A DNA stretch of 64,000 bases, taken from positions 179,090 through 243,089 of the forward strand of contig NZ_JBDKWZ010000011.1 of the NCBI RefSeq assembly GCF_039710355.1. Direction: 5' to 3'. This document shows positions 62,635 to 64,000 of the stretch, one piece after another (position 1 is the first letter of the stretch; every line of letters begins with the position of its first letter). This DNA comes from Rapidithrix thailandica (GTDB lineage: Bacteria > Bacteroidota > Bacteroidia > Cytophagales > Flammeovirgaceae). The position numbers and the translations under genes were made by a program. The notes beneath the pieces were generated by a model. It saw only the letters and a program-made list of their open reading frames with translations, was not told where the DNA came from and ran no database searches.

Positions 62635-63188
62635 TCAATACTCCCCCTGTACTACTTTGTACAAAGTCCCTCGGCTGATATTAAATTGCTCCAACAACTC
62701 CTCTATGGTATGCCCTTTGGCTTCATATAAGGTTTTTAAGGCCAATTGTTGTTGTTCACTTAATACCCGTTTTCTACCTCCCTTTCTTCCTCTCAGCCTG
62801 GCTGCTTCCAGGCCGCTTTGGTCCGTTCCCGGATGAGGTTGCGTTCGAACTCAGCCAACGCTCCGAAAATATGGAAGATCAGTTTTCCGGTAGGGGATCC
62901 AGTGTCGATATTTTCATGCAGGCTTTGAAATTTCACCTCATGGTCTTCCAGCCACTGCACCCAGCTGACCAGGTCTTTCATCGAGCGGCCCAGGCGATCC
63001 AGGCGTTGAATGATCAAGGTGTCCCCTTTTCGTAACTGTTCCCGCATCCGCTCCAGCTCCGGCCGCTCTGATTTTGCTCAACTGGCAATGTCGCAAAAAA
63101 TATTTTCTACTCCGGTAGCTTTCAAAGCATCTATTTGTGCATCTAATTTTTGGGCTTTGGTGGAAACCCTTGCATAACCTATCTTCAT
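62635..63188 (-). pseudogene. serine resolvase/invertase, broken
   Basis: Reading from ATG 63188: MKIGYARVSTKAQKLDAQID, then an in-frame TGA at the usual Gly of the SGAKSERPEL motif, LIIQRLDRLGRSMKDLVSWV, IDTGSPTGKLIFHIFGALAE, then a one-base deletion at KAGLEAARL, and finally a helix-turn-helix (GHTIEELLEQFNISRGTLYK). Otherwise full length (~185 aa), so inactivation is recent. Confidence 0.85.
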
Positions 63189-63523
63189 ATGATTTGCTAA
63201 AAAGTATATTTACTCATCAATGCATACAAGTTTATGTATTTTGAATTATAGATGCAATTTATAAACTATAAAGCCGGCAAAATATTAGGAAAGTAAAGTT
63301 GGGTTGGAAGCGTTCAACAAACGAACATTTTCTATACGCTCGATAATTTGATCAAAGCGGCAAAATTGAGAACTCTATAAAAACAAAAAGTCCGGCATTT
63401 CTACTAGAATTCTTATTTTTTTACTCTGTATCACATCTCTATTCTACACTTCGATCTGAGTCAAAAACGGTATAGAACATCGGGTATGTTCGGGATAATG
63501 CTAAAAGGAGCCACATGGTAGTA
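63189..63523. other. non-coding interval
   Basis: This lies between two resolvase remnants. It could have held a res site, but no convincing repeats were recognised. Confidence 0.35.
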
Positions 63524-63862
63524 TTATTGCCTTGAGCGTGTTTTTTGGACAATTTTGCCAATTACCGCCCTGCTTACATTTTGAGCAATTTTCTTTTTAA
63601 TCTGGTTAATACTCAAATCCGTTTCAGCGGCTAACTTTTGTACTTTTTTAATAATATGTTCAGGGGTCTTAGGCCTGCCAATAGGTTTTCCTCTTGCTTT
63701 TGCTGCTTCCATACCAGCTTTGATCCTTTCAGTAATCAGGTCACCTTCCAATTCTGCCATTGCCCCAATCAAGACAAACATGGCTTTCCCGATAGGGCTG
63801 GAAGTATCTATATGGTCTTTGACACTAATAAAGCCTATGCTTAAATCGGGCACAAAAAGCAC
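63524..63862 (-). pseudogene. second serine resolvase, N-terminally truncated
   Basis: IDTSSPIGKAMFVLIGAMAE, LEGDLITERIKAGMEAAKAR and GKPIGRPKTPEHIIKKVQKL give the C-terminal catalytic-domain end and the DNA-binding domain of a PinE/Tn3-type resolvase. The nucleophile Ser region is missing; the residues before it (MLFVPDLSIGFISVKDH) do not form the catalytic core. It differs from the resolvase at 62635, so it came separately. Confidence 0.75.
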
Positions 63863-64000
63863 ATTATCAAATCAGACTTACTTATAGTAGTGTATTAGAA
63901 GAATAAGGGATTACCTTATTTTCATTGTGTTGCACTTTTAAGTAAAACCAATGAAAGTAAGGCAACAAGCAGTTTATATATTGATACTAAAAATCAAGTT

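Noticed and set aside
1..64000. tRNA or rRNA genes
   Set aside because: I looked for cloverleaf arms and conserved rRNA stretches and found none that I could support.

Overview
The window looks like a chromosomal segment of a Bacteroidota bacterium, most like Cytophagales or a relative. The evidence is promoter -7 elements of the form TAnnTTTG, a complete hmu-type heme-uptake operon, a long AcnB, many lipoproteins and '...AQ' signal peptides, WYL regulators, YD-repeat (Rhs) remnants, and moderate to low GC that falls further in the accessory part.

Layout. 0-13 kb is core-like: acnB, then convergently a six-gene operon hmuR-hmuY-hmuS-hmuT-hmuU-hmuV on the minus strand, with two copies of a palindromic operator lying on its promoter. 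13-23 kb is a mix of lipoproteins, a beta-lactamase-fold hydrolase, an NmrA-like/AraC pair, a candidate structured small RNA with a strong terminator, an S41 peptidase flanked by MITE copies, and an IS982 remnant. 23-34 kb is accessory. It holds three related WYL-regulator modules sharing a promoter-proximal motif, a SigZ/DUF2703 pair, and several small genes separated by attC-like imperfect palindromes. 34-40 kb is a MarR-controlled tripartite drug-efflux operon (TolC-HlyD-DHA2 MFS) that continues into a membrane nucleotide cyclase. 40-47.5 kb is a graveyard of Rhs/YD-repeat core fragments, C-terminal toxin tips, immunity-like genes and IS remnants.

The most interesting part is 47.5-60.1 kb. 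A decaying integron-type tyrosine recombinase is followed on the same strand by about a dozen small cassettes. Every ORF points the same way, and each cassette ends in a ~130-bp attC-like palindrome. For most cassettes the first 7-10 bases (GTT...) are the reverse complement of the start of that cassette's own 3' palindrome. This is what integron recombination between G and TT predicts. The cargo includes an Mrr-type restriction endonuclease, a LysE-type exporter (frameshifted), an alpha/beta hydrolase, an M20 amidohydrolase lipoprotein and many unrecognised proteins. I read it as an integron-like cassette array in a Bacteroidota background. A smaller set of similar sites lies at 26-29 kb without a visible integrase.

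The right end (60.1-64 kb) carries an rve-transposase remnant, a tripartite hipB-hipS-hipT toxin-antitoxin operon with an SIS motif in the kinase, and two broken serine resolvases.
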